Notes under the pieces: generated by a model
What the model saw: the letters and a program-made list of their open reading frames with translations, nothing else
Databases searched by the model: none
What the model was told of the DNA's origin: nothing
Made by a program: the position numbers and the translations under genes
Assembly (NCBI GenBank): GCA_050084515.1
Contig: CM114274.1
Location: forward strand, 5,952,001 to 6,016,000
Direction of reading: 5' to 3'
DNA: 64,000 nt
From: Blasia pusilla
Taxonomy: Eukaryota; Marchantiophyta; Marchantiopsida; Blasiales
In this document: positions 54,901-64,000 of the stretch, in pieces
Layout of the letters: each line of letters begins with the position of its first letter
Numbering within the stretch: position 1 is the stretch's first letter

Positions 54901-55520
54901 TCTTCACCATCTGTAATACTCTCTCCGCCAAACCATCCGCCTCAGGAGGATCTCTGGACGTGGTGCGGTGATCTATCAGCGCCTGATCACACAAGGCCTA
55001 AAACTCTCCCCTGAACTCGGTACCCTAGTCGGTCAACACCTCCGCCGATGCACCAAAGTGACTAAACACACGATCTAGAAATGCATAAGTTGTTCCCTTG
55101 CTCGCCTTGTCCGGTATTGCCACCAACTCTATCCACTTGGAGAAATGCTCCACCATGACTAACACGTGCCTATGATGACGCCCCATCAATGGCAAAGGTC
55201 CCGCAAAGTCTAAACTCCATCGATAACCTAAACCCATAATCGGCAAAGGATGTAACTGCGAAGTGGGAGCATTGAAGGATGGTCGCACTCTGTCACATAC
55301 CATACATCTGGCCACAAACTACTATACCCCAGTATGCATACCGTGCCACCAATATTGAATTTGGAGTAAGTTGTAAGTACGCTTCACTCCAAAATGTCCC
55401 AACTCCTCATGGGCATGTTGCACTACACGTGCTCGTTGAGAAGGATGAGGTACCACTTGTATCCTTCCATCTCCCCATACCCGCAAAATATAAGTCCCCT
55501 CCCACCTGAACCTCATGACT
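54901..55520 (-). pseudogene. Element B integrase zinc module and core
   Basis: The zinc module is well kept: HAHEELGHFGVKRTYNLLQ gives the His pair and RCMVCDRVRPSFNAP the Cys pair. The core shows YRWSLDFAGPLPLMG (first Asp), VEHFSKWIELVAIPDKASKG and EVLTD (second Asp). The Glu region lies in a broken frame at about 54940. Colinear with elements A and C. Confidence 0.87.
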
Positions 55521-56087
55521 CGCTAGAGGATCCGATCCCGCTCCTTAGCACTCACTTTGCTCGCTATGACGCCAGTGCACAAGAACTCCACAACCTCCAC
55601 GTTGTCATGGATATCACAAACACTTGTTGCCTCCTCACTGACCTCCGGATCCAAAGACTCATCATCCAACCCCACCACTAGAGTCATCACATGTGGCTGA
55701 CCTACCATAGTCAACCAACAAAGATAGGCAGATGCATGCCAACCGGCACCATCTCCTCATCACTCTCTCCGTGCCATCGAACTCCTATATCGTCTCTCTG
55801 ACTCAGACATGGGTTACGACTCAACACATCCGCATCTTGGTTCAGCCGACCTTGCCTTATGAACCACCTCAAAATCATACTCCTGTAGTAATAGAGCCCA
55901 CTGCCAAGCTTTCTCGTAAGCTTTTCGGACTCCATCAACCACCTCAACGGTTGATGATCAGTGATAAGTGTGAAAGGATCACTTATCACTGATCATCAAC
56001 CGTTGAGGAATAAATAACACCTGAAATGTGCCACAACCCACGCTGCAGCCAAGCACTCTCCCTCGTAAGAGCTGTACTACTGTACCA
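55521..56087 (-). pseudogene. Element B RNase H remnant and tether
   Basis: YSSYEGECLAAAWVVAHFR begins directly at the deletion junction (about 56087), so the first third of RNase H is gone. The region TDHQPLRWLMESEKL is present and is doubled as an inverted repeat at 55942-56008. The tether LNQDADVLSRNP follows. Confidence 0.85.
55942..56008. repeat. Perfect 29-bp foldback in element B RNase H
   Basis: Arms 55942-55970 and 55980-56008 are exact reverse complements around the 9-nt loop TGAAAGGAT. They duplicate, in inverse orientation, the codons for the TDHQPLR region. Confidence 0.95.
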
Positions 56088-56346
56088 ATGCTAAACACGC
56101 CGCCTTCCTTAACATTGAGGGTTGCGCTCCCGAATCAAGTAGGACGCACAGGGAGTGGTATATTATCCCCGTGGGACTAACCAAGCAAAATATTCTAGCT
56201 CGGTAATCCAATAACAATACTCCCGATGTCACCACTACTCGCTCTATGGTCGATCGAGCTAGCATATCTACCAACTTCGCTGTCGCCGCATGCCATGACT
56301 CTATGGGGAACGCCCCGAGCACCGTCTCTGAGGGCAACTCCACCAC
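56088..56346 (-). pseudogene. Element B protease N-terminal part
   Basis: 86 open codons with the active site in CVLLDSGAQPSMLRKAACLA, matching element A. It ends at the deletion junction, where CLALVQ and an in-frame TAG are followed directly by RNase H. Confidence 0.85.
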
Positions 56347-56427
56347 CTCCTCAACTACCTCTGAACAAGAAGAAGTTACTTCTCCATGCTCACATAACCT
56401 GGCGCCCAGCCAAAATACCTCAGCAGG

Positions 56428-58322
56428 TCAAACTCCCAACGTCGCCAACTCTATGGCGGAAAATAGTGGAGTCTGACTCACTCTAGTGGCCACCTCCAAC
56501 ACTATGGTCGACACTGACTCCACTCGAGCCGGCATAGGAGTTGTCACTCCAACTCCTCGTGACGTCAACGTAGGTGCCTGAGCCGCAGGCACCTCTGGTC
56601 GTCGAGGCACCATCGATTGTGTGTGTAGTACCTCCAACAATGTGAATGACTGTGGAACCCTGGCTTGATGTCCATCGGTCCCCTCCGCTGGATCAGTCTC
56701 AACTCCACCTCTCGATGGCTCGATGCCTCTTGCAACACCCCGAGTCACCACTGCAGTCGCCTCAACCTGAGCTGCACTACACATAAATCCCATACTCGCG
56801 AGATCCTCACCCGGGTCAGGGTAAGAGGTAGAAGCTGGAGCCACACTAGCTGCTTGCGGCTTGGTGCCTTCCCTGAGCTGCATCATTGTCATGGTAGCAA
56901 TCCTCTGCTCCAACTGATCGATGCGTGAGAGAAGTGTCGACTCTGGTGCTTCTGCTCCATCTCCTTTGGCTAGTGGTGGTCTTCTACCACCACGTCTAGG
57001 AAGGACTCCCCGACTTGCTCCAATAGGACCGCCCCCAGGCCCTCGGCCTACCTTTGGACGTGCCTTTCGACAAAGATCATCACATCTCTCCCTAGTGTGA
57101 CCATATTTATGACAATAGTCACACTGGTACTATGGTGGGGCCATCCTCTGGGGCTCTTGAGCAGTCGGAGGCGCTCGTGGTCCTCTCCCATGTTGTGTGC
57201 AGTCTCTCTGCCTATGGGCCCCTCCACACGTCCAACAAGACAACATCAGTCCCTGCTGGGCAAATATGTAGGTACGGGTCGTTGCTTCATATGCTCACGG
57301 TAGCCGCCCTGCTCTCTGGGCACACTAGCCCGCTCCCATGGTACTGGTGCTCGCCGTGGCACCTGTGGGGTCACCGTTGCTCGTGGATCCGTCGACTCTC
57401 GATAAAATCCAGTGGTCACTACCTGCTCCTCACTCATGTTGAGCTTAATACGCTCAGACAACTCAAAGACCACCTTCAATGTGGGCTTTGATGTGTGAAT
57501 CAGCACCGCATCTCGGACTCTCCTCCGTAGTTCTCGGTCCAAAACCCCGTACCATTATTGGATTGACTACGCCTCAGTCACTCCATACGTAGTAATGATC
57601 AACCTACTCATGCGCGTGAATGCCTCTCTCATACTCTCACCCAATCGTCGTTGAATTCTATAGACTCTTCAACTTGTTGGTGCGTACGCCCTGGTAGGTC
57701 TTCCCCAACTGTTGGAAGAACTCCACTATGGGACTGAAGCTGGGGGGCCCTCACCACCAGAGGTCTCTGCCACATTGCTTGTCTCAGTGCCCTCCTCTCC
57801 ATCTAGTCTCCGGGTTAATGGTCTGGGTCTCTCTCCTCTCACGATCCCATCATGTGCCTCGCAGCCACTTGTGGACACATACCTTGGAACCCAATACATC
57901 CTCAAGGCATTGATCTCTACTGAATATAGTGATCGAAAATCCATGTCGTCATCCATCGGAGGACCCTCCAAGTGCTGGAACAACCCCTTCCATGCCATGA
58001 AAGGGTTAAACCGTGTCGGGGTCCGTATCTCTTGGAAGTCGCACCACATCTCCTGGATAAAATTATTTAAGTCGATGGTGCCCACTGCACCCGAGAAATG
58101 ATGCATGCCCCGATGGCCCATGTCGTCCATCTCCTGCCAAGTGATACTGCCTCCATCTGCAATCTCGTCACCAGACCGGGTGTCTAGTGATGACGATCCA
58201 ATCATGGATGGATGTCGAGGCAGCTCCTCACTGGTAACTCCTTGGTATCTCACTCCACTCCGTGTCACACCACTACTACTGCTCGCACTACCCCGTTCTT
58301 CCAAACCCTGGAAGAACGCCAT
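56428..58322 (-). pseudogene. Element B gag with CCHC knuckle
   Basis: Start MAFFQGLEERGSAS at 58322, 198 open codons to 57726, then frameshifted segments 57542-57246 and 56913-56428. A zinc knuckle CDYCHKYGHTRERC (C-x2-C-x4-H-x4-C, all ligands present) lies at about 57122-57080, followed by an Arg/Gly-rich stretch and a coiled SRIDQLEQRIATMTMMQL segment at about 56920. The C-terminal part is Ala/Thr/Pro-rich. The layout fits a Gag that binds RNA through the knuckle. Element A retains only the first 65 codons. Confidence 0.8.
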
Positions 58323-59637
58323 GACAAAAATCCTGTCTCACCCGCTCAAGCACTCAGACTCATCGAGAGTCTCCCACACTCCTCACTAGCTCACCTATGC
58401 TAACGTCAATTCCGCGATGACACACCCGGCCTCACGCACACTCAACACTCGGGCTCACCATGAGCCTCCCAACTGACTCACCTAACCTAGTGACATTCTC
58501 GGATCATACATGCGACCCCTACGCGGAAACCGCGGTATATCCACCAACATGCTACACATGAAAAGAATCTACACTCGTCACCATCACTCCATCCACCTAG
58601 CACCAGCTACTACTAGATACCTATCACTCTCATTCACACACGACAAGTGCGGGAAAAGGGACTCGAATGGGTAACCTGATTACACCCTCCAACCTATGTA
58701 CCGTCAACACTCACTCCTCTATGTGGTACGGCACCCTCTGCACCACGACAGTCTCCTCGAACACACATTGAACTTCCCATGAAGAGATGCAAGCGACCCA
58801 TCGGCATTACCACGTACGTGCATCTCCACCTCTTGCACTCCACCGCAAACTCTCCACATAGATCACAATTTCACCATCAATCGTGAAACACCTCCCATCC
58901 AACTCCAAGAACTCTAACGTACGCCCACTCAACCACGTAGCTATGAAACCATGTCGTGCTGATGAACCATATCCAACCCACTCTTTACCACGTCGTCCGA
59001 TCTACCACATTGCCCGCAGTGCTACCACATCTCCTTGACTGCTATCACGTACACCCAACCAAGAAGATTTTGATGTTGGTGCCAACCAACATCCGGGGGG
59101 GGGCTACGTCTTCGCACCCTGTCCGCCTCTGCGCCCGGCTGCCTCTGCCTCCGCACCCCCTTCGCCTCCGCGCTGGGCTGCTTTCGCCTCCGCACCTTGT
59201 TTGCCTCTACGCCCGACTCCCTTCGCCTCCGCACCATGTTCTTCTCTCCACGGCAGCTACCCCTCCCGTAGCTCCAAGTGACCTAACACAACTCTGCGAC
59301 CTAGCGACTGTGACCTAGCCTAGCCGCCCTCACGACAACTATGGCGTTTTGCACAAAAACTTCCCTTCCCATTTTGCAACACTCACCGCTCACCCATCGA
59401 TGACACTCTCTGCGCTACACCCAAGCGCTACTGTTGCTACACTATGCAGTTGTACCCCATGAACCCGCACCAACAAAATCTGAGAAAAACGTACAGCGCT
59501 TCCGCCCACGGCCTTCCGAACAGAAAAATGACCAACACTCGCAACACATGCGTCTCCAGAGGCCCCCGACGAAGGCAACTCGCTTTCCTACCTGCAAACA
59601 ACAAATTCCCACCAGCCCCTTGACATCTTTCTCATGT
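58323..59637 (-). other. Untranslated leader of element B with 39-bp minisatellite
   Basis: 1.3 kb between A1 and gag, with no convincing frame. Parts match 19050-19860 of element A. It contains a G8 run (59096-59103) and the tandem repeat at 59108-59240. Confidence 0.65.
59108..59240. repeat. Degenerate 36-39-bp tandem repeat, about 3.5 copies
   Basis: Units start near 59108, 59144, 59183 and 59222, each built on TTCGCCTCCGCACC plus a CTSCGCCCGRCT half. The absence of an obvious counterpart in element A suggests local expansion. Confidence 0.75.
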
Positions 59638-60098
59638 AAAAATAAAGAGTAGTAAAAATGACACACCCGACCTAAAACTCCACTCCTCAATCTACTTCTG
59701 CATATCGAGCCTCGTCCACCCTGTGCTATCAAGGAATCCGGACGCTAGCACCCTAGTCCTATCTTACACACATACAAGAGAGGTGCTCCAACGGCCCAAT
59801 ATGAGAAAGATGGCTTAGGAAAGCCACCTTCCTCTCTTATACAGGGTTGGGAATAGCCAAAAGTCTCTTCCCCTAAAAATAGCATGCACATGTTACAAAG
59901 AGCGGGTGACCTGGTCAACAAGTCACCCGGTTGTGAAAGACCTTAACATGAAAGTTTTCAGAAACGATGTTCTTGACACAATGGACCTATCCTTAACCTC
60001 ATGTGACACCATGGGACAAAGTTACACTCAAGATAGTCCGCTGGCTCCTACACCCTATCCACGATAGATCTCCGCTTAATGGCTACTCAGATGTGACA
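59638..60098 (-). repeat. Repeat A1, 5' end of element B
   Basis: 461 bp, starting TGTCACATCTGAGTAGCC at 60098. It matches A2 of the same element along its full length. No B sequence follows; the leader begins at once with ACATGAGAAAGATGTCA. Confidence 0.9.
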
Positions 60099-60102
60099 GA
60101 TG
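60099..60102. other. Target-site duplication GATG, right copy of element B
   Basis: Matches 53402-53405. The Helitron frame continues from here as TRFGRRIIFPSSF. Confidence 0.8.
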
Positions 60103-61621
60103 GGACGAGGTTTGGGAGACGCATTATTTTTCCTTCTTCTTTCAATGAAGCCACGTCATATGCATCAACTATATAAAGATGCAATGGCTATTGTGAGGCA
60201 CTTTGGATAATCGGACTTTCTTTTACCATGACATGCAATCCTAAGTGGGAAGATATTACATCAGCATTGTTACACGGCCAAACTGCTGTAAATTGACCTG
60301 ATTTGGTTGTGAGAGTTTTTGAGAAAAAAAAGAGGGAGTTACTACCACTCATTATGAAGAATCATATTTTGGGACGAGTTTTGGGATGTATTTATGTGGT
60401 GGAGTTTCAAAAAAGAGGCTTACCACATGTTCATGTCTTGATTATTCTCGGACATGAGGACAAGCCACATACCATTTCTGATAATGATAATATTATTTAA
60501 GTTGAGCTTCCAAATTTGATCACACATCCAAGGCTCTACTCTACTATGGCTAATTGCATGGTTCATGGTCCATGCAAACAGTTATATCCGAATGCTCCTT
60601 GCATGGATAGGCAAACAAAAAAATATACCAAAGGCTACCCCAAGGCTTTTGCTTCTATGACTTCGGAGATTGAAGATGGTTACCCAATCTGTCACAAGTA
60701 AGTAAAATATTAATTTCTTAATGAACTATGAAGTAGATCTTCATGTAATATATAAATTTGTCTTCTTTTTTTTGTTGTAAATCCTACATATATCTTTCAA
60801 CTCTTCTAATATTATGTTCTTTGTTACATACGCTAGATTGGACGATGGAAAGAAGATAATGAAGCATGACAAGTGCTTGGATAATCAATGGGTTGTGCCT
60901 TATAATCCTTTATTATGTACCCTCTTTGATTGTCATATTAATTTGGAGATCACCAAAAAGATTTATACGATGAAATACGTATGTAAATATGTATATAAGG
61001 GATCTCATGTTATATCATATAAAGGTCTCAAAAGATATGGATACCTCTACAAAAATGGAGATCATTGATGAGACAAATAAATATCTCGATGCAAGGTAAA
61101 CCTAAACGAATATACAAGGATTCTCTTTTTGATTCTAATTGATGGTTTTTTGAATGACATGATATAGATGAACATCTATAAAGTAAGTAATCTTGGAATT
61201 TTATGTAGGTATATCTCTTCTTCAGAGGCATGTTGGCAACTTTTCAAGTTTAATTTGCATGCCAAACAACCAATTATTATGAGATTGGTTGTTCATCTAC
61301 CAAAGGCACGAACGGTTTACTTTAATGATTATGACATGGCTAAGGATATTTTACAAAGAAATAGGGACACTATCTTAACTCAATGGTTTATTTCTAATCA
61401 ACTTGATGAAACAACTCAAGAGTATTGATATCTTGATTTTCCTTTATATTTTCATTGGAGTAAAATAAAATTGGTTTGTAGAATACGAAAAAGAAATGGT
61501 TGCGGTAATCCTATTGGACGTTTATACCTCACTCATCCAAGTAAACACTATATTTCGTATTATGCTTATGTAAGCATTATTTTAATTTGGGTTGAAACTT
61601 ACTTTATAAATATTCATGTAA
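60099..61621 (+). pseudogene. H1 Rep (HUH endonuclease) exons
   Basis: Continues the reading frame of 53405. Motifs in order: RRIIFPSSFNEATSYAST, FTMTCNPKWEDITSAL, the HUH box VEFQKRGLPHVHVLIIL (both His present), MVHGPCKQLYPNAPCM, VVPYNPLLCTLFDCHI and the tyrosine region MKYVCKYVYKGSH, then YISSSEACWQLFKF. Introns are suggested at about 60700-60790 and 61097-61208, the latter between YLDAR and YISSSEA. Rep cuts and rejoins single strands in rolling-circle transposition. A few stops are present, for example near 60300 and 61426. Confidence 0.88.
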
Positions 61622-61659
61622 GAAAATAAGTGGTTTTTTTTATACTAAATGATCTAACC

Positions 61660-62040
61660 AATTCTATAAGTTTATACAAGCGATGGAGAACGTCATTGGT
61701 TCAGGTTACTTCTTCATCATGTTTGAGATGCAACTTCTTATGAAAACTTGAGAAATGTACATGGAATCGTATATCCAACCTTTAAGGAAGCTGCTATTTA
61801 ATTGGGACTTCTTGAGGATGATAATGAAGTCTTCTCTTGCTTACAAGAAGCTTTGGAGATTCGTACCGGTCCCTCACTTCGGCAATTATTTGCTATCATT
61901 CTAGCTTATAATACACCTGCTGCACTATAGAGTCAATTATTGGCTTTACTCATAGAGGATATATTATATGAACGACGTGAGGTAAGCAAAAGAACTAGAA
62001 CACTACTCATCTTTCGTCTTCTTTTCCATCTTTCTGTTCA
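61660..62040 (+). pseudogene. H1 segment between Rep and helicase
   Basis: Frames give SDGERHWFRLLLHHV, NLRNVHGIVYPTFKEAAI, LGLLEDDNEVFSCLQEAL and SLRQLFAIILAY, the conserved linker of plant Helitron Rep-helicase proteins. Stops interrupt it, and an intron probably precedes it at about 61560-61670. Confidence 0.8.
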
Positions 62041-62099
62041 CGGTTATATCTTTGGATTTATTTGAGATATATTGCTTGCCTAGCAGAAAATATGAATTC

Positions 62100-63810
62100 C
62101 TAATCTCCCACCTGATGATTCTACCATTAACACTGCATTATTGGAAGTACATTATCATTTGCAAGCCCTTTGAAAGAGATTGTTTGATTTTCCAAACATG
62201 CCACAACCTAACTACGAATCCCCTTATTCATGAATACTTTTGGAGGAAGAGGCACTCTTATATGATCAAAATGACTTATGTGAGCAAGTTAGAAGTGGAG
62301 AGGCATCTTTGAATGATGGACAAGGGATCATTTGTGATGTTCTACACGATCAATTGGATCACATGAAGCATAATGCTCTATCTTCTGGAAATTTTTTTTT
62401 CACAAATGGCCTAAGTAGAACAGGAAAGACCTTTGTATATAATCTTCTCCTTGCAAGTGTAAGAAGTAAGGGAGGTATTGTTTTAGCTGATGCATCATCT
62501 GGGATAGCTGGATTACTATTAGATGAAGGGCGTACAACATACTCATGATTTAGGATTCCTATAAATGCTGATAAAAGTTCCACTTGCAATATGGCTATCA
62601 GTAGCGACACAACACATTTGATCTAGAAGGCTACACTTATTATATGGGATGAGGCACTTATGACTCATCATCATGCATTTGAGATTGTGAATCGTACATT
62701 ACAAGATATTATGGGAGTGATATCTCATGACCTTAGGGACATACTATTTGGGGGAAAGCTCATTGTTTTCGGTGGTTACTTTCGGCAAGTTTTACCTATC
62801 ATTCATCATGGGGATCGTCCTAAAATTATCCAAGCCACTTTAAAAAGATCACATTTATGGTCCCATATAAGGGTGATGAAACGTACTACAAACATGAGAG
62901 TTAAAAATTTAGAAGGGCATAGGCGTGTTAATCAACAAACGTTTGTTGACTGGTTATTGTAGGTTGGAGAAGGTCGTGTGCCATTGCACACTTCTTTGGG
63001 AGAAGATTTTATCTGATTGCCATCTAATATGGTTGTTCATAGTAAGAATGAAAATGATCTTATTGATATGATATATGGGAATGATCTTCAAAGGTTTAAT
63101 GACATCAACTTTTTAAGAGATACAATTATTCTCACACCAAAAATGGAGATGTTGATGACATAAATATGGAAGTCATGTCTCGTTTTTGGAAAGGTAATAA
63201 TTTATACTCTTAATGAAAATGACTTCATTTTGTCTACTTTTGACTTCAATTTAGACTAAGTTATTGGGAAAATATTTTTTAACAAGTGTGTGTTGTGTAT
63301 AGGAGCATATTTATCTTAGTATTGATTATGTTCCAAATGAGGGAATGAGTTATATCTATCCAAAAGAGTTATTGAATACATGATTACCTTGTGGACTTCC
63401 TCCACATCATTTGTGTTTGAAGATTGGTGCACAAATTATACTTTTACGGAACATGAATGGAGCAAAAGGACAAGAAAATGACACTCGGTTAATCATTCAT
63501 GAATTCATGCAACATATTATTGATGTTGAAATTATTACAGGGAAGAACATTGGAGATCGAGTTTTCATTTTGCGTATCCCATTGATTGCTTCTGACTCGG
63601 GTTTGCCTTTTGATTTACGTAGATTCCAATTCCCTATTCGTCCAGCTTTTGCCATGACTATTAATAAGTCACAAGGTCAAACTTTATGAAAGGTTGGAAT
63701 ATACTTACCCATGCCTATATTTTTCGTGGCATGTTATTTGTCGCATTATCTAGAGTAGGAGAAAGGATTTCAGTTCATATTATGATCGGTAAAAACACAT
63801 TCCAATGAAA
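62100..63810 (+). pseudogene. H1 SF1 (PIF1-like) helicase
   Basis: Walker A appears as NGLSRTGKTFVYNLLL, where GPGGTGKT is usual. Walker B appears as LIIWDEALMTHHHAFE. Motif III is GGYFRQVLPII, with the usual Asp replaced by Tyr. Later motifs are LKIGAQIILLRNMN and the end block FPIRPAFAMTINKSQGQTL. Frameshifts and stops occur at about 62547, 62962 and 63160. An intron may lie at about 63195-63300. The enzyme would unwind the displaced strand during transposition. This copy is dead. Confidence 0.88.
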
Positions 63811-63911
63811 AAGATAGTTGCACTCAAAATGTTGTGTATAAAGAGATTTTTGCATGAAATAAGATCTATTATATTTTTATGCTCTTATAGAAAAATTTAT
63901 TTTACCCACGG

Positions 63912-63924
63912 GCACCTTACTAGT
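63912..63924 (+). other. 3' terminus of Helitron H1
   Basis: GCACCTTACTAG followed by host T (63924), preceded by CCCACGG. It lies about 110 bp beyond the last helicase codons. Confidence 0.7.
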
Positions 63925-64000
63925 AACCAATAAACAAACTATGAAACAAATAAAAAAATTTACTTACAACCTCCACTAACATCTAGACTATCCGTGAGTC

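Larger units (their letters stand above)
53406..60098 (-). mobile_element. Element B of the A/B-repeat family, inserted in Helitron H1
   Basis: Minus strand with both ends present: A1 (60098-59638), leader, gag, CCHC, protease start, then an internal deletion to RNase H, integrase, PHD, purine tract, B1, 2-bp spacer, A2-B2 (53986-53406). Flanked by GATG. Removing it with one GATG restores the Helitron frame, which proves both boundaries. RT, the place of the methyltransferase and most of the protease are missing, so it was or is dependent on other copies. Confidence 0.92.
47215..63923 (+). mobile_element. Helitron H1, interrupted by element B
   Basis: The 3' end CTAG|T at 63920-63924 follows CCCACGGGCACCTTA, like the usual plant Helitron 3' end, although the hairpin is decayed. 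The proposed 5' end is A|TCTATACTATTATTTG at 47215. The coding order is upstream repeated exons, N-terminal domain, Rep and SF1 (PIF1-like) helicase, as in plant Helitrons. Without element B (and one target copy) the length would be about 10 kb. The 3' end is fairly sure. The 5' end is the nearest fitting candidate and could belong to another Helitron. Confidence 0.7.

Noticed and set aside
53406-60098. Ordinary LTR retrotransposon with one degenerate LTR
   Set aside because: The 3' side carries an extra B1 between purine tract and A2, and the 5' side ends after A. The B1-A2-B2 order recurs in elements C and D and an A-only 5' end recurs in element A, so a simple LTR pair does not explain the ends. 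It remains the main alternative.
1-64000. CRISPR arrays, rRNA, intact host genes
   Set aside because: No regular spacer-repeat arrays, no rRNA-like blocks and no exon set of a known host gene were found.

Overview
This window is repeat-rich plant DNA. I found no intact host gene, rRNA, tRNA or CRISPR array. Almost everything recognisable is the remains of mobile elements, stacked inside one another and separated by AT-rich sequence. A plant host is suggested by a chromodomain-bearing Ty3/gypsy element, plant-style Helitrons and a short TTTAGGG-type telomere-like run. One gypsy family here carries a cytosine-5 DNA methyltransferase, a fusion previously reported in charophyte algae. That makes a streptophyte outside the flowering plants (alga, bryophyte, lycophyte or fern) a reasonable but weak guess.

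Layout. 1-6331: a minus-strand Ty3/gypsy chromovirus (G1: gag, CCHC, protease, RT, RNase H, integrase, chromodomain). It abuts a second, truncated relative (G2, 6332-9770). 9771-18595: AT-rich filler with a hairpin, a 422-bp non-autonomous Helitron and a GC-rich block. 18600-24296: element A (plus strand) of a second gypsy family, called here the A/B-repeat family. 25403-26043: a solo repeat of that family with a perfect 4-bp target duplication. 26412-33530: a pile of a gypsy LTR piece, a solo-repeat piece, element D and element C of the A/B-repeat family. C encodes the methyltransferase. 33531-37000: a decayed minus-strand Helitron (H3). 39989-40970 and 44950-46009: solo LTRs related to G1. 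47215-63923: a large plus-strand Helitron (H1), interrupted at 53406-60098 by element B of the A/B-repeat family.

The A/B-repeat family is the main discovery candidate. Combining the copies, its order is gag, CCHC knuckle, protease, DNA methyltransferase, a conserved UAG-CAA-CCA stop context, RT, RNase H, integrase and PHD finger. Its ends are not ordinary LTRs. The 5' end carries only repeat A, while the 3' end carries B1-A2-B2 with a 2-bp spacer between B1 and A2. Termini are TGTC...CA and insertions make 4-bp duplications (TGAG, ATGC, GATG). Removing element B plus one GATG copy rejoins the Helitron reading frame exactly.

No copy looks autonomous. Coding regions contain stops, frameshifts and deletions, so most coding entries are given as pseudogenes. 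Positions of LTR, repeat and exon edges read by eye are good to about 10-30 bases unless stated as exact.
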